Assembly: GCF_904424705.1 (NCBI RefSeq)
Contig: NZ_CAJGBF010000004.1
Coordinates: forward strand, 62,001 to 126,000
Origin: Rossellomorea arthrocnemi
Lineage (GTDB): Bacteria; Bacillota; Bacilli; Bacillales; Bacillaceae_B
Reading direction: 5' to 3'
DNA length: 64,000 nt
Position 1 is the first letter of the stretch. Each line of letters starts with the position of its first letter. The notes under the pieces are model-generated. The model worked only from the letters and a program-made list of their open reading frames with translations. It did no database searches and had not been told where the DNA came from. The position numbers were made by a program, and so were the translations under genes. This document shows, piece by piece, positions 55,301 to 63,547 of the stretch.

Positions 55301-55337
55301 AAACCCCAATTTTCTCATGATCAATTATTAGTATAAT
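55301..55337 (+). promoter_or_regulatory. candidate R6 promoter with C-run element
   Basis: AAACCCCAA leads into TTTTCT (55310-55315), a 16-base spacer and a consensus TATAAT (55332-55337). Confidence 0.45.
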
Positions 55338-55435
55338 AGGTGTAGAACTTATATCAATATAAAAAATATAAAGCGTTGGAACGGTTGTTTGGATGAAATG
55401 AACCAACTAATCTACATCATCCTGGAGGTTGTATC

Positions 55436-56665
55436 ATGCACATTGGGACATTTATTAAATATTATCGAATCTTTAAGGGGATGACCCAGAAACAGGTAGG
55501 TGATGGGATTTGTACACCTGGCCATATCAGTAAGATTGAAAGCGGACATCTACAGATTACAAAAGATAAAATCGAGTTGTTCAATCAACGGTTAGGAATT
55601 AACGTTGAAAAAGAGTTAAAGGCGTTTAAAAAATGTCGATTAGATTTGGAATTATGGCACGATGTCATGATCAAACAGGTAAATGGAAAGGTCGAGTTAT
55701 TGAAAGAGACGATTGAACAAAATCCATTAATCAAGATAGAAACTCTGAATGGCACCTATAAGCTCTTGATAGCGAGATACTTTATTATGAAAGGTGATAT
55801 GAAAAAAGCTGCATTTTATTTGAATCAGTTTTCTAACAAACGTCTGTCCTTTCATATGTTCGATTATGACTTTCAGTTATACTACCATATAAGAGGCATG
55901 TATGAGTTAGAGATAGGAAATCCCCAAAAAGCAATAGTGTCCCTGGAGAAAATAGATCGTGATATTTATTCCAACCCTGAATCTTACTACCATATGTCAG
56001 TTGCCTATCACGACCTGGGGCAGCATGACAAGTCCTTCACTAATAGTCAGCTGGCTCTGAACTATTTCAAGGAAACGTTTAATTTTACAAGGTGTATAGA
56101 CGCTGCTACGATTCAGTTGGCAGCGGAAGCCAGAAGAGAAGAATGGAATCTAGTATCATTGGTAGAAAAGTATGACGAGTTGATCCAACATTGTGATAAT
56201 CTGCATGATCATAGAAGAAAAGCCATTCTTCTTCTGAACTTAGGAAATTTATATCGAGACGTAATGAACGATAGAAAGGCAAGAGATGCTTTTCAAGTAG
56301 CATATGGATTATTAAAGCATGAGGCCGATAAAGAAATGTATGTAAAAAGCCTATTTGGGTATATTGACTGTTCCATGAATGTAGACGATTCTGCAAATAA
56401 TGAAAAATATGCAAGTTTAGTAGAAATCGGAAAAACATTGGTGGGAGATAGGGGAAATTCGGTTTTGAATGCTTTCTTTACACTACTTGAAATCAGGGTC
56501 AAAGAGGGAGAGGGAGCGTACTATCAATATATGGATCATGTCATCATACCTCTATTAAAGGAAGAAGGGCAATACCCTCAGTGCAACTATTACATTCAAA
56601 AGCTCTACACCCATAATCAAATGGATGGGAAAGAGGTAAAGGGAAAAGAGTGTGTTTTGAATTAA
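55436..56665 (+). CDS. R6: XRE-type HTH regulator with TPR-like C-terminus
   Basis: A 409-residue paralogue of R1, R3 and R5, with a good ribosome site (tggaggt) before ATG 55436. The HTH is at about 1-60 (TFIKYYRIFKGMTQKQVGDG, then GHISKIESG), followed by helical repeats such as AILLLNLGNLYRDVMNDRKA. Its position right after the sipW-tasA and I9 lipoprotein genes repeats the pattern of one R-type gene beside each protease unit. The effector is unknown. Confidence 0.82.
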   Translation: MHIGTFIKYYRIFKGMTQKQVGDGICTPGHISKIESGHLQITKDKIELFNQRLGINVEKELKAFKKCRLDLELWHDVMIKQVNGKVELLKETIEQNPLIKIETLNGTYKLLIARYFIMKGDMKKAAFYLNQFSNKRLSFHMFDYDFQLYYHIRGMYELEIGNPQKAIVSLEKIDRDIYSNPESYYHMSVAYHDLGQHDKSFTNSQLALNYFKETFNFTRCIDAATIQLAAEARREEWNLVSLVEKYDELIQHCDNLHDHRRKAILLLNLGNLYRDVMNDRKARDAFQVAYGLLKHEADKEMYVKSLFGYIDCSMNVDDSANNEKYASLVEIGKTLVGDRGNSVLNAFFTLLEIRVKEGEGAYYQYMDHVIIPLLKEEGQYPQCNYYIQKLYTHNQMDGKEVKGKECVLN

Positions 56666-56691
56666 TCAATAACCAGTAAAGGAGCGGTTAG

Positions 56692-56952
56692 ATGGAAAAC
56701 CCGGATCGTCTGATTTCCTCATTTGATGAGGTGTCATTCAGTGATTATAAAATGCCAATCATCTGTATCTATTCCAGTCCGAGAGATTATCAGGGTATGT
56801 TTGTAGCTAGGCTATTCGATTTGAATCAACCTACCCATACTATTTTAATGAGGCCATCATTAGAAACGATCAGAAATGAAATTCCCGGACGTTTCTCCTT
56901 AGTACCGAAAGCAAAAGGAGAAGATTCCACTATTGTTGAAACTTGGATATAA
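56692..56952 (+). CDS. small protein of unknown function
   Basis: An 86-residue protein beginning MENPDRLISSFDEVSFSDYK. No signal peptide or membrane segment; a mixed alpha/beta composition is likely. A good ribosome site (aaggagcgg) lies before the ATG, and the gene starts 26 bases after R6, so it may be cotranscribed with it. I do not recognise the family. Confidence 0.6.
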   Translation: MENPDRLISSFDEVSFSDYKMPIICIYSSPRDYQGMFVARLFDLNQPTHTILMRPSLETIRNEIPGRFSLVPKAKGEDSTIVETWI

Positions 56953-56962
56953 TTTATAGAAA

Positions 56963-57026
56963 AAAACATACTAACATGAGTAGCACAAACCATGGCCTTG
57001 GTTTGTGCTACTCATGTTAGTATGTT
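56963..57026. terminator. long perfect hairpin, bidirectional terminator
   Basis: A stem of about 29 perfect base pairs (starting AACATACTAACATGAGTAGC) surrounds a loop of six bases centred on 56995. A- and T-runs lie at both ends. It separates convergent genes and marks the right edge of the protease island. Confidence 0.85.
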
Positions 57027-58412
57027 TTACGTGTTTTCATTGGCGGATGGATAGAATTTACTTTCGATTTTCTTATACTCCTCAAGTTTTTTGGTGAACC
57101 GTGCCAGCTTATGGACTTCTTGCAGGAGGAAGGTCTTATCCAATTCATAGATGACTTCTCTTTCTATATGATCTATCGTATTGCAGGCGAAGTCCCAAAG
57201 ATCTTTATGTTTGGATGGTTGAATGGATTCTGCAATAAGAGCGAGTGCCCGCACAATGTCCGTGATAACAAGATGATTGTCTTTTGCATAATGGCGAATG
57301 TAGCCAAATCCGCGATACAGATAATAATCAAACGGTTCAGATTGGAGGATGACCCGGATCCTCCCTTCCTCATCGATTAAGTAAGGCGTGAAGGATAAAT
57401 GATCCTCTATTGTCAGCATTAGATCAGCCATCTGATCAATTGTATTGGAGGCGGTTTTAGGATCATCATTCCCGAGTGATTTAATGGCCACTTCGGCCAG
57501 CTTATGAATCCCCATCTGCAAGTCTTGAATTTCTGTTTCTTTATGCCCCATTTCAATGAAGTCGAGGTAATCATTTGTTGCAATATCCTTTGTGTCAGGT
57601 CCCCAAATGCTTACAATTTCATTACCGGCTAAAATGTAGTCCCCCACTTTGTAATGAATCTGGATGACGAGATTCTCAGCCTTTGCCCGTTGAATCATTC
57701 CTTGAAAGTCGATTAGTTGAACGTACCCGGAGTTTCTGGCACTCACATGAATGATAGTATGTTTAAACTGATCCATCGTGTCGCCATGCTCTGTTGTTCG
57801 GTGAGTTTCCAAGTCTTGTCTAAGTGTTTGGTTGATCATTACTTCAGATACCCGCTTCATGTTGTACGTGATATTATGAACCTGCATCCACGTTGATGCG
57901 TGGTTAATGAAAAAAATAAAGGTGAGGGCTGAAAGGAACGCCAATAAAATTGTCATGACAGGTGCAGCAACAAACATCTCTTTCTTAGAATTTCCGATAA
58001 ACAGGAACAAGAGAAGGACATAAACAAAACTGCCGTTGAAAATCCCAAGGGCGTGCTGCGTTTGTTTGTCCGAGATGAAATCCAACAGCATCCTTGGTGA
58101 AAATTGTCCACTGAACATCGTCAATACGACGAGCAGGGAGTTGAGCGTGAAGGCGCTGAGTGTGAGAACGCCGCCGATGAGTGTACTCACCAATATTCGG
58201 GTGACTGAGGCGTCCATACTTATTAAATCAGGAGTAAACTGTGATATTTCAAGGTAGAGATCAAAATAAAGTGTGATGGCTACCAGTATTAAAGAAACAC
58301 ATATGTACAAAAAAGGCATATACCAGATGGTCAGGCGGATTTCGTGCATACGCTGACGTTTTGACATGAGCATATATTTTCGTATGGAAAATGGAAGCAA
58401 CTTTTTCAACAT
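57027..58412 (-). CDS. DUF2254 family membrane protein
   Basis: A 461-residue protein with four N-terminal membrane segments (about 28-50, 68-95, 118-138, 145-170) and a large cytosolic C-terminal part. The conserved block GGVLTLSAFTLNSLLVVLTM, followed by GQFSPRMLLDFISDKQTQHA, identifies DUF2254. Function is not established. ATG 58412 has a modest ribosome site (aaaggaa). It is monocistronic. Confidence 0.88.
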   Translation of the reverse strand: MLKKLLPFSIRKYMLMSKRQRMHEIRLTIWYMPFLYICVSLILVAITLYFDLYLEISQFTPDLISMDASVTRILVSTLIGGVLTLSAFTLNSLLVVLTMFSGQFSPRMLLDFISDKQTQHALGIFNGSFVYVLLLFLFIGNSKKEMFVAAPVMTILLAFLSALTFIFFINHASTWMQVHNITYNMKRVSEVMINQTLRQDLETHRTTEHGDTMDQFKHTIIHVSARNSGYVQLIDFQGMIQRAKAENLVIQIHYKVGDYILAGNEIVSIWGPDTKDIATNDYLDFIEMGHKETEIQDLQMGIHKLAEVAIKSLGNDDPKTASNTIDQMADLMLTIEDHLSFTPYLIDEEGRIRVILQSEPFDYYLYRGFGYIRHYAKDNHLVITDIVRALALIAESIQPSKHKDLWDFACNTIDHIEREVIYELDKTFLLQEVHKLARFTKKLEEYKKIESKFYPSANENT

Positions 58413-58598
58413 GATGGATACGGTTCCTTTCTAGTAAATGGATATGAGTTAGTTTTCCCTCTCTATCAGGGTTAAAACGTCCTCCATTAAAAAGATTGAT
58501 AGAAGCAGTGTTTTTTAAAGAATTTTCTCAAGTAAACCTATCGGAAATGGTTCAGTATTTTTATTAGAAAGAATTTTTTAAAAATAACAAAAATGGTA

Positions 58599-58627
58599 TT
58601 GACGAAGGGATGAATCCCCTATATAAT
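58599..58627 (+). promoter_or_regulatory. sigma-A promoter of the S-box leader
   Basis: TTGACG (58599-58604) and TATAAT (58622-58627) with a 17-base spacer, 43 bases before the aptamer. Confidence 0.88.
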
Positions 58628-58669
58628 CCAATTCATACTCAAATTGCAGGTAAAAAATGAAACGTTATA

Positions 58670-58782
58670 TCTCTTATCAAGAGCGGCGGAGGGATAGGCC
58701 CGATGAAGCCCGGCAACCTACAGGATCAGACTGTAAAGGTGCCAATTCCTACAGATTCCATTTGGATCTGGAAGATAAGGGG
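58670..58782 (+). ncRNA. SAM-I (S-box) riboswitch aptamer
   Basis: P1 is CTTATC (58673-58678) with GATAAG (58774-58779). The core holds AGAGCGGCGGAGGGATAGGC, CCGATGAAGCCCGGCAACC and AAAGGTGCCAATTCC, the classic S-box sequence. SAM binding should favour the terminator at 58799 and turn off the downstream genes. Confidence 0.97.
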
Positions 58783-58798
58783 AGGAGCATGACTAATT

Positions 58799-58827
58799 AG
58801 CCCTCTTCTTAAAGAAGAGGGCTTTTC
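58799..58827 (+). terminator. riboswitch-controlled terminator
   Basis: AGCCCTCTTCT and AGAAGAGGGCT form an 11-pair stem, followed by TTTCTTT. It is the expression platform of the S-box, 100 bases before hom. Confidence 0.92.
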
Positions 58828-58928
58828 TTTATACCCTCTTCTTTCCACCACTTACCCGATACGCCCCGTGGATCTTCAGGCAGGAATGATCAACCTTACG
58901 TATAAACCCGATAGAAGGAGGATGAATG

Positions 58929-60176
58929 ATGTCAACGATAAATGTAGCGCTTCTGGGCTTTGGAACAGTTGGTCAAGGGGTCTGTGAAGCCATTGATACT
59001 CATCAGGACAGATTGAAGGAAGTACTCGGTAAAGAGGTGAAGATAAAGGCCATCCTCATCAAGGATCCGGCTAAACAAAGGGAGATTGATCCGTCTATTA
59101 GGGTCACGACAGAATATAAGGACATTCTCGACATCCCCGACCTTCATGTGATTTTTGAAGCTATAGTAGGCGAAGAACCGAGTTATACGTATTTATCGAA
59201 AGCGATCAAAAAGGGGATCCATATCATTACGGCCAATAAAGCCATGTTTGCGAAATACGGTCCCGACCTTTTGGAGAAGGCTTCAAAAAATCGGGTATCT
59301 GTTGGTTTCGAAGCCACTACAGCAGGTGGGATTCCGGTAATTGGAACCATCCGTCAGCTTCTGAAGGTAAATGAAATTCAAAGTATTCAAGGTATATTAA
59401 ATGGGACATCCAACTTCATTTTATCCCAAATGAGGACGCGGGAACTCTCCTTTGCAACCGCTCTACAGGAGTCTCAAGAAAAGGGGTATGCCGAAGCAGA
59501 TCCGACGAACGACATTGAAGGATATGATGCATTTTATAAGCTGCTGATTTTGAGTCAGACTGCCTTTGGAAGGCAGCCTGACTGGAAGGATATCAGAAGG
59601 AAGGGGATTTCTCATCTTACTTCAGAATGGCTGCAGGCAGCCGAGTCCTTCCGGCTGCGATTTAAGCATGTAGGTTCTTTGGAACGTGACGGATCCAATG
59701 ACATCAAGGGAGAAGTAGAACCGATCCTCGTCCACGATACCCATCCATTTTACGGGGTGGAGAATGTGGAAAATGCGATTTCACTAAAAGGAAGTCTTGT
59801 GGGGCGAATCACATTGCTCGGCCCCGGAGCAGGTAAATGTCCGACGGGAAGTGCCATGGTGGAGGACTTTCTATCGCTTATTCAAGGGAAATATACGATT
59901 TCTCCTGAAAGCACGGTGAATCGTGAGGATGTACAAGAAGATAGCCGCCGGCAATGGGTATTGAGAATTCGTGAAAATGAAGAATATCAAAGCTGGCTCA
60001 CGCTGTTTACGTTAAAGGACCGTATTCAGCTTGGCGGTGACCTGTATGTGTTTGTTGAAGGAAGAAAAGAGGACCTTAGATCCCTCCTTCAATCACATGA
60101 ACATATTCAGGCTGTATCGATTTTAAACGAAATTCCTCTTGAAAATGAAGTGAAAGAAGGCGTTGCTGTTTCCTGA
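58929..60176 (+). CDS. hom: homoserine dehydrogenase
   Basis: A 415-residue enzyme that reduces aspartate semialdehyde to homoserine, the branch point to methionine and threonine. The nucleotide-binding motif GFGTVGQGV is at about residues 10-18. The catalytic region has TANKAMFAKYG, GILNGTSNFILSQM and GYAEADPTNDIEGYDAFYKL. The C-terminal part is shorter than and unlike a typical ACT domain. I start at ATG 58929, seven bases after AAGGAGG; ATG 58926 is also possible. S-box control upstream suggests the gene mainly serves methionine synthesis. Confidence 0.93.
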   Translation: MSTINVALLGFGTVGQGVCEAIDTHQDRLKEVLGKEVKIKAILIKDPAKQREIDPSIRVTTEYKDILDIPDLHVIFEAIVGEEPSYTYLSKAIKKGIHIITANKAMFAKYGPDLLEKASKNRVSVGFEATTAGGIPVIGTIRQLLKVNEIQSIQGILNGTSNFILSQMRTRELSFATALQESQEKGYAEADPTNDIEGYDAFYKLLILSQTAFGRQPDWKDIRRKGISHLTSEWLQAAESFRLRFKHVGSLERDGSNDIKGEVEPILVHDTHPFYGVENVENAISLKGSLVGRITLLGPGAGKCPTGSAMVEDFLSLIQGKYTISPESTVNREDVQEDSRRQWVLRIRENEEYQSWLTLFTLKDRIQLGGDLYVFVEGRKEDLRSLLQSHEHIQAVSILNEIPLENEVKEGVAVS

Positions 60177-60222
60177 CGGCATTAGCAGGAGCATATAGAT
60201 CTGATAGAAAGTAGGGGATCAC

Positions 60223-61419
60223 TTGAGTATCATAGTACAGAAATTTGGTGGAACCTCTGTAGGTTCTACAGATCGGATGAAACGGGTGGCAGGTTATATC
60301 GTGAAGGAAAAAGAAAAGGGAAATGATGTTGTGGTGGTCGTGTCGGCGATGGCCAATACGACGGATACCCTTGTGAAACTGGCAGAAGAACTTTCTGATG
60401 TACCTAGTAAAAGAGAGATGGATATGCTCTTGGCAACGGGAGAGCAGGTCACGATTTCCCTTCTCACGATGGCTCTCAGGAATAAGGGATTGGAAGCAGT
60501 GTCCCTGACAGGTCGGCAGGCGGGGATCCAAACCGATGCAGTATTTGGAAATGCCAAGATCACTTCCATTGATACGGGAAGGGTAAAAGAGGAGTTATCC
60601 AACGGACGTATCGTCGTTGTGGCCGGCTTTCAAGGGGTCACCGATGAAGGTGAACTTACTACTTTAGGCAGAGGGGGGTCAGATACTTCGGCTGCTGCAC
60701 TGGCTTCAGCCCTGAACGCGGAACGATGTGACATTTATACAGATGTGGATGGGGTGTATACCTCAGATCCGAGAATGGTCCCACGGGCTGCCAAAATCGA
60801 GGGATTATCTTATAATGATATGCTCAGATTTTCAACGATGGGAGCCAATGTCCTGCATCCAAGAGCGATTAAACATGCCAGGGAACACAATGTACCCATA
60901 ATCGTCCGCTCAAGTTTAAGGGAGGGGCGGGGGACCCTTATAAGCGATAAGGTTGAAAGGAATGAGGCCATAGTAGGCGTAGCCTTCCAGGAAGATATCT
61001 CCGTCCTGACAATTCATGGATGTGATGGCGGGGAATCCTTGATCCTCTATGATCTTGATTCTCACCATATTGAAACAGAGAGAATTAAGCATCGACAGGA
61101 GCTTACCTTGATCATTAAAGACCACGATGCTCCAGCAGTGAAAAAAATCGTGAGCCAGTATAATCAGGCATACTCTCATGTAGAAATAAGGGATGATTTA
61201 TCGAAGGTATGTGTGATTGGAAGTATCCATTCTTCAGGAGAAGTAAAAGAAAAGGTAACCAATGTTTTTCATGATTATCATATCAGCAAGGTGTCAGTGT
61301 GGGAATCGTCAGTGGGCCTGAGCGCCATTGTCGATCGCTCTGACGTTCTAAAGGCCGCGAGAATTCTTCATATGCACTTTGGATTGGATTATGTAGAATC
61401 TAAACGAGCGATTCTGTAA
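60223..61419 (+). CDS. lysC: aspartate kinase (LysC-type)
   Basis: A 398-residue enzyme that phosphorylates aspartate, the first step to lysine, methionine and threonine. KFGGTSVG (about residues 7-14) is the kinase signature; REMDMLLATGEQVTISLL and TTLGRGGSDTSAAALA follow, and the C-terminus carries two ACT-like regulatory units. By eye it is closer to Bacillus subtilis LysC than to DapG or YclM. The start is TTG 60223 behind taggggat. It follows hom by 46 bases and is probably under the same S-box control, giving a SAM-regulated isozyme. Confidence 0.9.
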   Translation: MSIIVQKFGGTSVGSTDRMKRVAGYIVKEKEKGNDVVVVVSAMANTTDTLVKLAEELSDVPSKREMDMLLATGEQVTISLLTMALRNKGLEAVSLTGRQAGIQTDAVFGNAKITSIDTGRVKEELSNGRIVVVAGFQGVTDEGELTTLGRGGSDTSAAALASALNAERCDIYTDVDGVYTSDPRMVPRAAKIEGLSYNDMLRFSTMGANVLHPRAIKHAREHNVPIIVRSSLREGRGTLISDKVERNEAIVGVAFQEDISVLTIHGCDGGESLILYDLDSHHIETERIKHRQELTLIIKDHDAPAVKKIVSQYNQAYSHVEIRDDLSKVCVIGSIHSSGEVKEKVTNVFHDYHISKVSVWESSVGLSAIVDRSDVLKAARILHMHFGLDYVESKRAIL

Positions 61420-61423
61420 GAGG

Positions 61424-61453
61424 AAAGCGTATAGTGCCCTATACGCTTTTTTT
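61424..61453. terminator. bidirectional terminator after lysC
   Basis: AAAGCGTATAG and CTATACGCTTT pair perfectly around a four-base loop, with a T-run after. The flanking genes converge. Confidence 0.9.
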
Positions 61454-61456
61454 CGT

Positions 61457-61951
61457 TTATGGACTGATTAAGACAGGTGTACCGATTGGAATGATCCCCG
61501 CCAATTCTTCTACATCTTGGTTGTTCATTCGTATACATCCTCTGGATACGGCTTTTCCTATGGAACTCGGGTTATTGGTGCCGTGGATCCCATAGCTTTC
61601 TTTGGATAAACTCATCCACATCGTTCCAAAGGGTCCACCTGGATTCGGTGCTTTGTTAATGACGATGAATTCTCCGATAGGCGTTTCGAAAAGTACCCTG
61701 CCCACTGCAATGGGGTATTGCTTTACTTGGACCCCATCTTTGAATAATTGGAGAGTACGGTTGTTAACAGACACTTGAATTCGATAGGGATTTCCGGCAG
61801 TATCGGGAATGCCCGGAATGTTGACCGTTTGTCCCGGGTATAGTTGATCCGGATCGATACCGGGATTAGCGCTGATGATGGCAGGCAGAGGAGTTCTGTA
61901 ATCCCTTGATATCTGGCCAAGGGTCTCGCCTGTCTTTACTGTGTGAATCAA
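61457..61951 (-). CDS. LysM-L,D-transpeptidase (YkuD family)
   Basis: A 164-residue protein: LysM domain at about 2-46 ([20 protein letters not shown]) and YkuD catalytic domain at about 55-162 with His123 in YGIHGT and the nucleophile Cys139 in SRGCIRM. It makes or remodels 3-3 peptidoglycan cross-links; the Bacillus YkuD of the same build is associated with spores. The start is TTG 61951, nine bases after GGAGG on the minus strand. There is no classical signal peptide, as also seen in Bacillus subtilis YkuD. Confidence 0.92.
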   Translation of the reverse strand: MIHTVKTGETLGQISRDYRTPLPAIISANPGIDPDQLYPGQTVNIPGIPDTAGNPYRIQVSVNNRTLQLFKDGVQVKQYPIAVGRVLFETPIGEFIVINKAPNPGGPFGTMWMSLSKESYGIHGTNNPSSIGKAVSRGCIRMNNQDVEELAGIIPIGTPVLISP

Positions 61952-62027
61952 TGAACCACACCTCCCAATTACACTTTCTTTTCATTCTATGTGCAAGGGG
62001 AAAAGTGGTTCGAAAAGCTTACGATAT

Positions 62028-62057
62028 AAAAAAGCCTGCATCAATGAAGGTGCAGGC
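62028..62057 (-). terminator. terminator of the CotF-like gene
   Basis: On the minus strand GCCTGCA, ten bases, TGCAGGC, then TTTTTT. Confidence 0.82.
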
Positions 62058-62070
62058 GCGGCTACAGATA

Positions 62071-62709
62071 TTATTGTGGAAGGTTCTGCTGCAGGACAGT
62101 CGTATAACTTTGCAGCATGAGGGTCATATCCTGTTCATTCAACTGGGGAACCTGATAATAACCGTGTTTATTTTGATAAAGGAAAACTTCATAACTCATT
62201 TCAATGAAATTCGGTACACTGTCTGCAACCACCCTGCGCAACACGGGGTTCGTCATCTCGAGAGCCGTCATGGCAAGAAGTGTGGAAAGAGATTTCGTTT
62301 GGCCGAGCATATAGGCAGACAAGCCTTTATCTGAAAGCTCATTAACAGATTGATTCGGTTTTTTGGGTGCACCAGGTTTTATACCGTAAGTGGTCGTATG
62401 GTTTTGTTTCATTTTGTATTGCTGAGTTGGGACTACTGGGTCATGCCCGGTGGAGAAACTTCCAACGATTGTATTATACATAGTCGTCACAAATGCAGAT
62501 TGACGCTTTACAATATCTTTTAACTCCGGATCCTGAATGTGTTGATCGTACATTTGATATTGGTCCAGCATGCTGATGATCCCTGCGATGATTTCATGGG
62601 CATCGAATAACTCATGACCACCGTGATCTTTACTTTGAGTATTCATCATATTCGGTGGCATTTGAGCCCCGGATTGTGGCATCATATTTGGTTGACCTTG
62701 GTTTTGCAT
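62071..62709 (-). CDS. CotF-family spore coat protein
   Basis: A 212-residue protein. The N-terminus is rich in Met, Gln, Asn and Pro (QPNMMPQSGAQMPPNMMN) and is followed by a helical ferritin-like CotF domain (about 30-200; ELFDAHEIIAGIISMLDQYQ, and AMTALEMTNPVLRRVVADSV). These are small spore coat or spore-associated proteins. A good ribosome site (gaggagg) precedes the ATG on the minus strand. No partner gene lies next to it. Confidence 0.85.
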   Translation of the reverse strand: MQNQGQPNMMPQSGAQMPPNMMNTQSKDHGGHELFDAHEIIAGIISMLDQYQMYDQHIQDPELKDIVKRQSAFVTTMYNTIVGSFSTGHDPVVPTQQYKMKQNHTTTYGIKPGAPKKPNQSVNELSDKGLSAYMLGQTKSLSTLLAMTALEMTNPVLRRVVADSVPNFIEMSYEVFLYQNKHGYYQVPQLNEQDMTLMLQSYTTVLQQNLPQ

Positions 62710-62853
62710 ACATATTCCTCCTCGTAGATAATGGTTTCGATGATTAGAGTAACCTCATTAAAATAAAAATATGTATGACTCAAGGGGATAGGCCTAATAC
62801 TTCTTGGCATGTCCGAATACAATAGGGAGAAGTTCTTTCGAAGGTGGTCGATC

Positions 62854-63483
62854 ATGAGTACATTTATTAGTTATATCGTTTTAGGCCTATCTCTTTCTGC
62901 ACCCATGGGGCCGATCAATGCTGCCCAGCTGGACAAGGGTATCCGCTTCGGATTCTTCCATGCGTGGCTGGTTGGAGTTGGGGGGATGGCGGCGGACGGG
63001 ATCTTTATGCTCCTCATATATTTCGGGATTGCCCAATTCATCGACACGCCGGTCATTAAATTATTTTTATGGATCTTTGGTTTTTTTGTTTTAACCTATA
63101 CAGGGATTGACAGCATTCAAAAGGCTGGGTCTACCGTTTCATCCTCTCATCAAAGTCCAGATGAAACGAAAGGGAAAGCGTTCCGTACGGGCTTCTTAAT
63201 GGCAATCTCGAATCCTTTGAGTATATTATTCTGGCTTGGGATTTATGGTTCGATCCTCGCTCAAACGTCCAGTTCTTACGAAATGGGGCAGCTTTTTTTG
63301 TATAGCATGGGGATATTTCTCGGCATCACCCTTTGGGATTTGACGATGGCCGGTGTTGCGACGGGTGCAAGGAAGCTTTTGAGTCCCCTTATCCTCTGTA
63401 TTATTTCCATCGTTTCCGGTATGGTTCTGATGGGATTTGGCATTTATTTCGGGATAGAAGCCTGCCGTTTATTGTTTGGCTAG
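62854..63483 (+). CDS. LysE/RhtB-family amino acid exporter
   Basis: A 209-residue membrane protein with six predicted helices and the family N-terminus GLSLSAPMGPINA. Substrates of the family are amino acids or related metabolites; this one cannot be specified. I start at ATG 62854, seven bases after AAGGTGG; an in-frame ATG at 62809 adds a charged tail without a ribosome site. Confidence 0.88.
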   Translation: MSTFISYIVLGLSLSAPMGPINAAQLDKGIRFGFFHAWLVGVGGMAADGIFMLLIYFGIAQFIDTPVIKLFLWIFGFFVLTYTGIDSIQKAGSTVSSSHQSPDETKGKAFRTGFLMAISNPLSILFWLGIYGSILAQTSSSYEMGQLFLYSMGIFLGITLWDLTMAGVATGARKLLSPLILCIISIVSGMVLMGFGIYFGIEACRLLFG

Positions 63484-63547
63484 ACAGACACCCAATGGGC
63501 GTCCTCCTAATAGGATAGGTGTGTAATCTTTAGGAGGAATCGTTTTC

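Noticed and set aside
13700..56000. PlcR-type boxes (TATGNANNNNTNCATA) for the R regulators
   Set aside because: No match was seen upstream of the proteases or regulators; the recurring elements are the C-run and the AATTTGAT-N24 palindrome.
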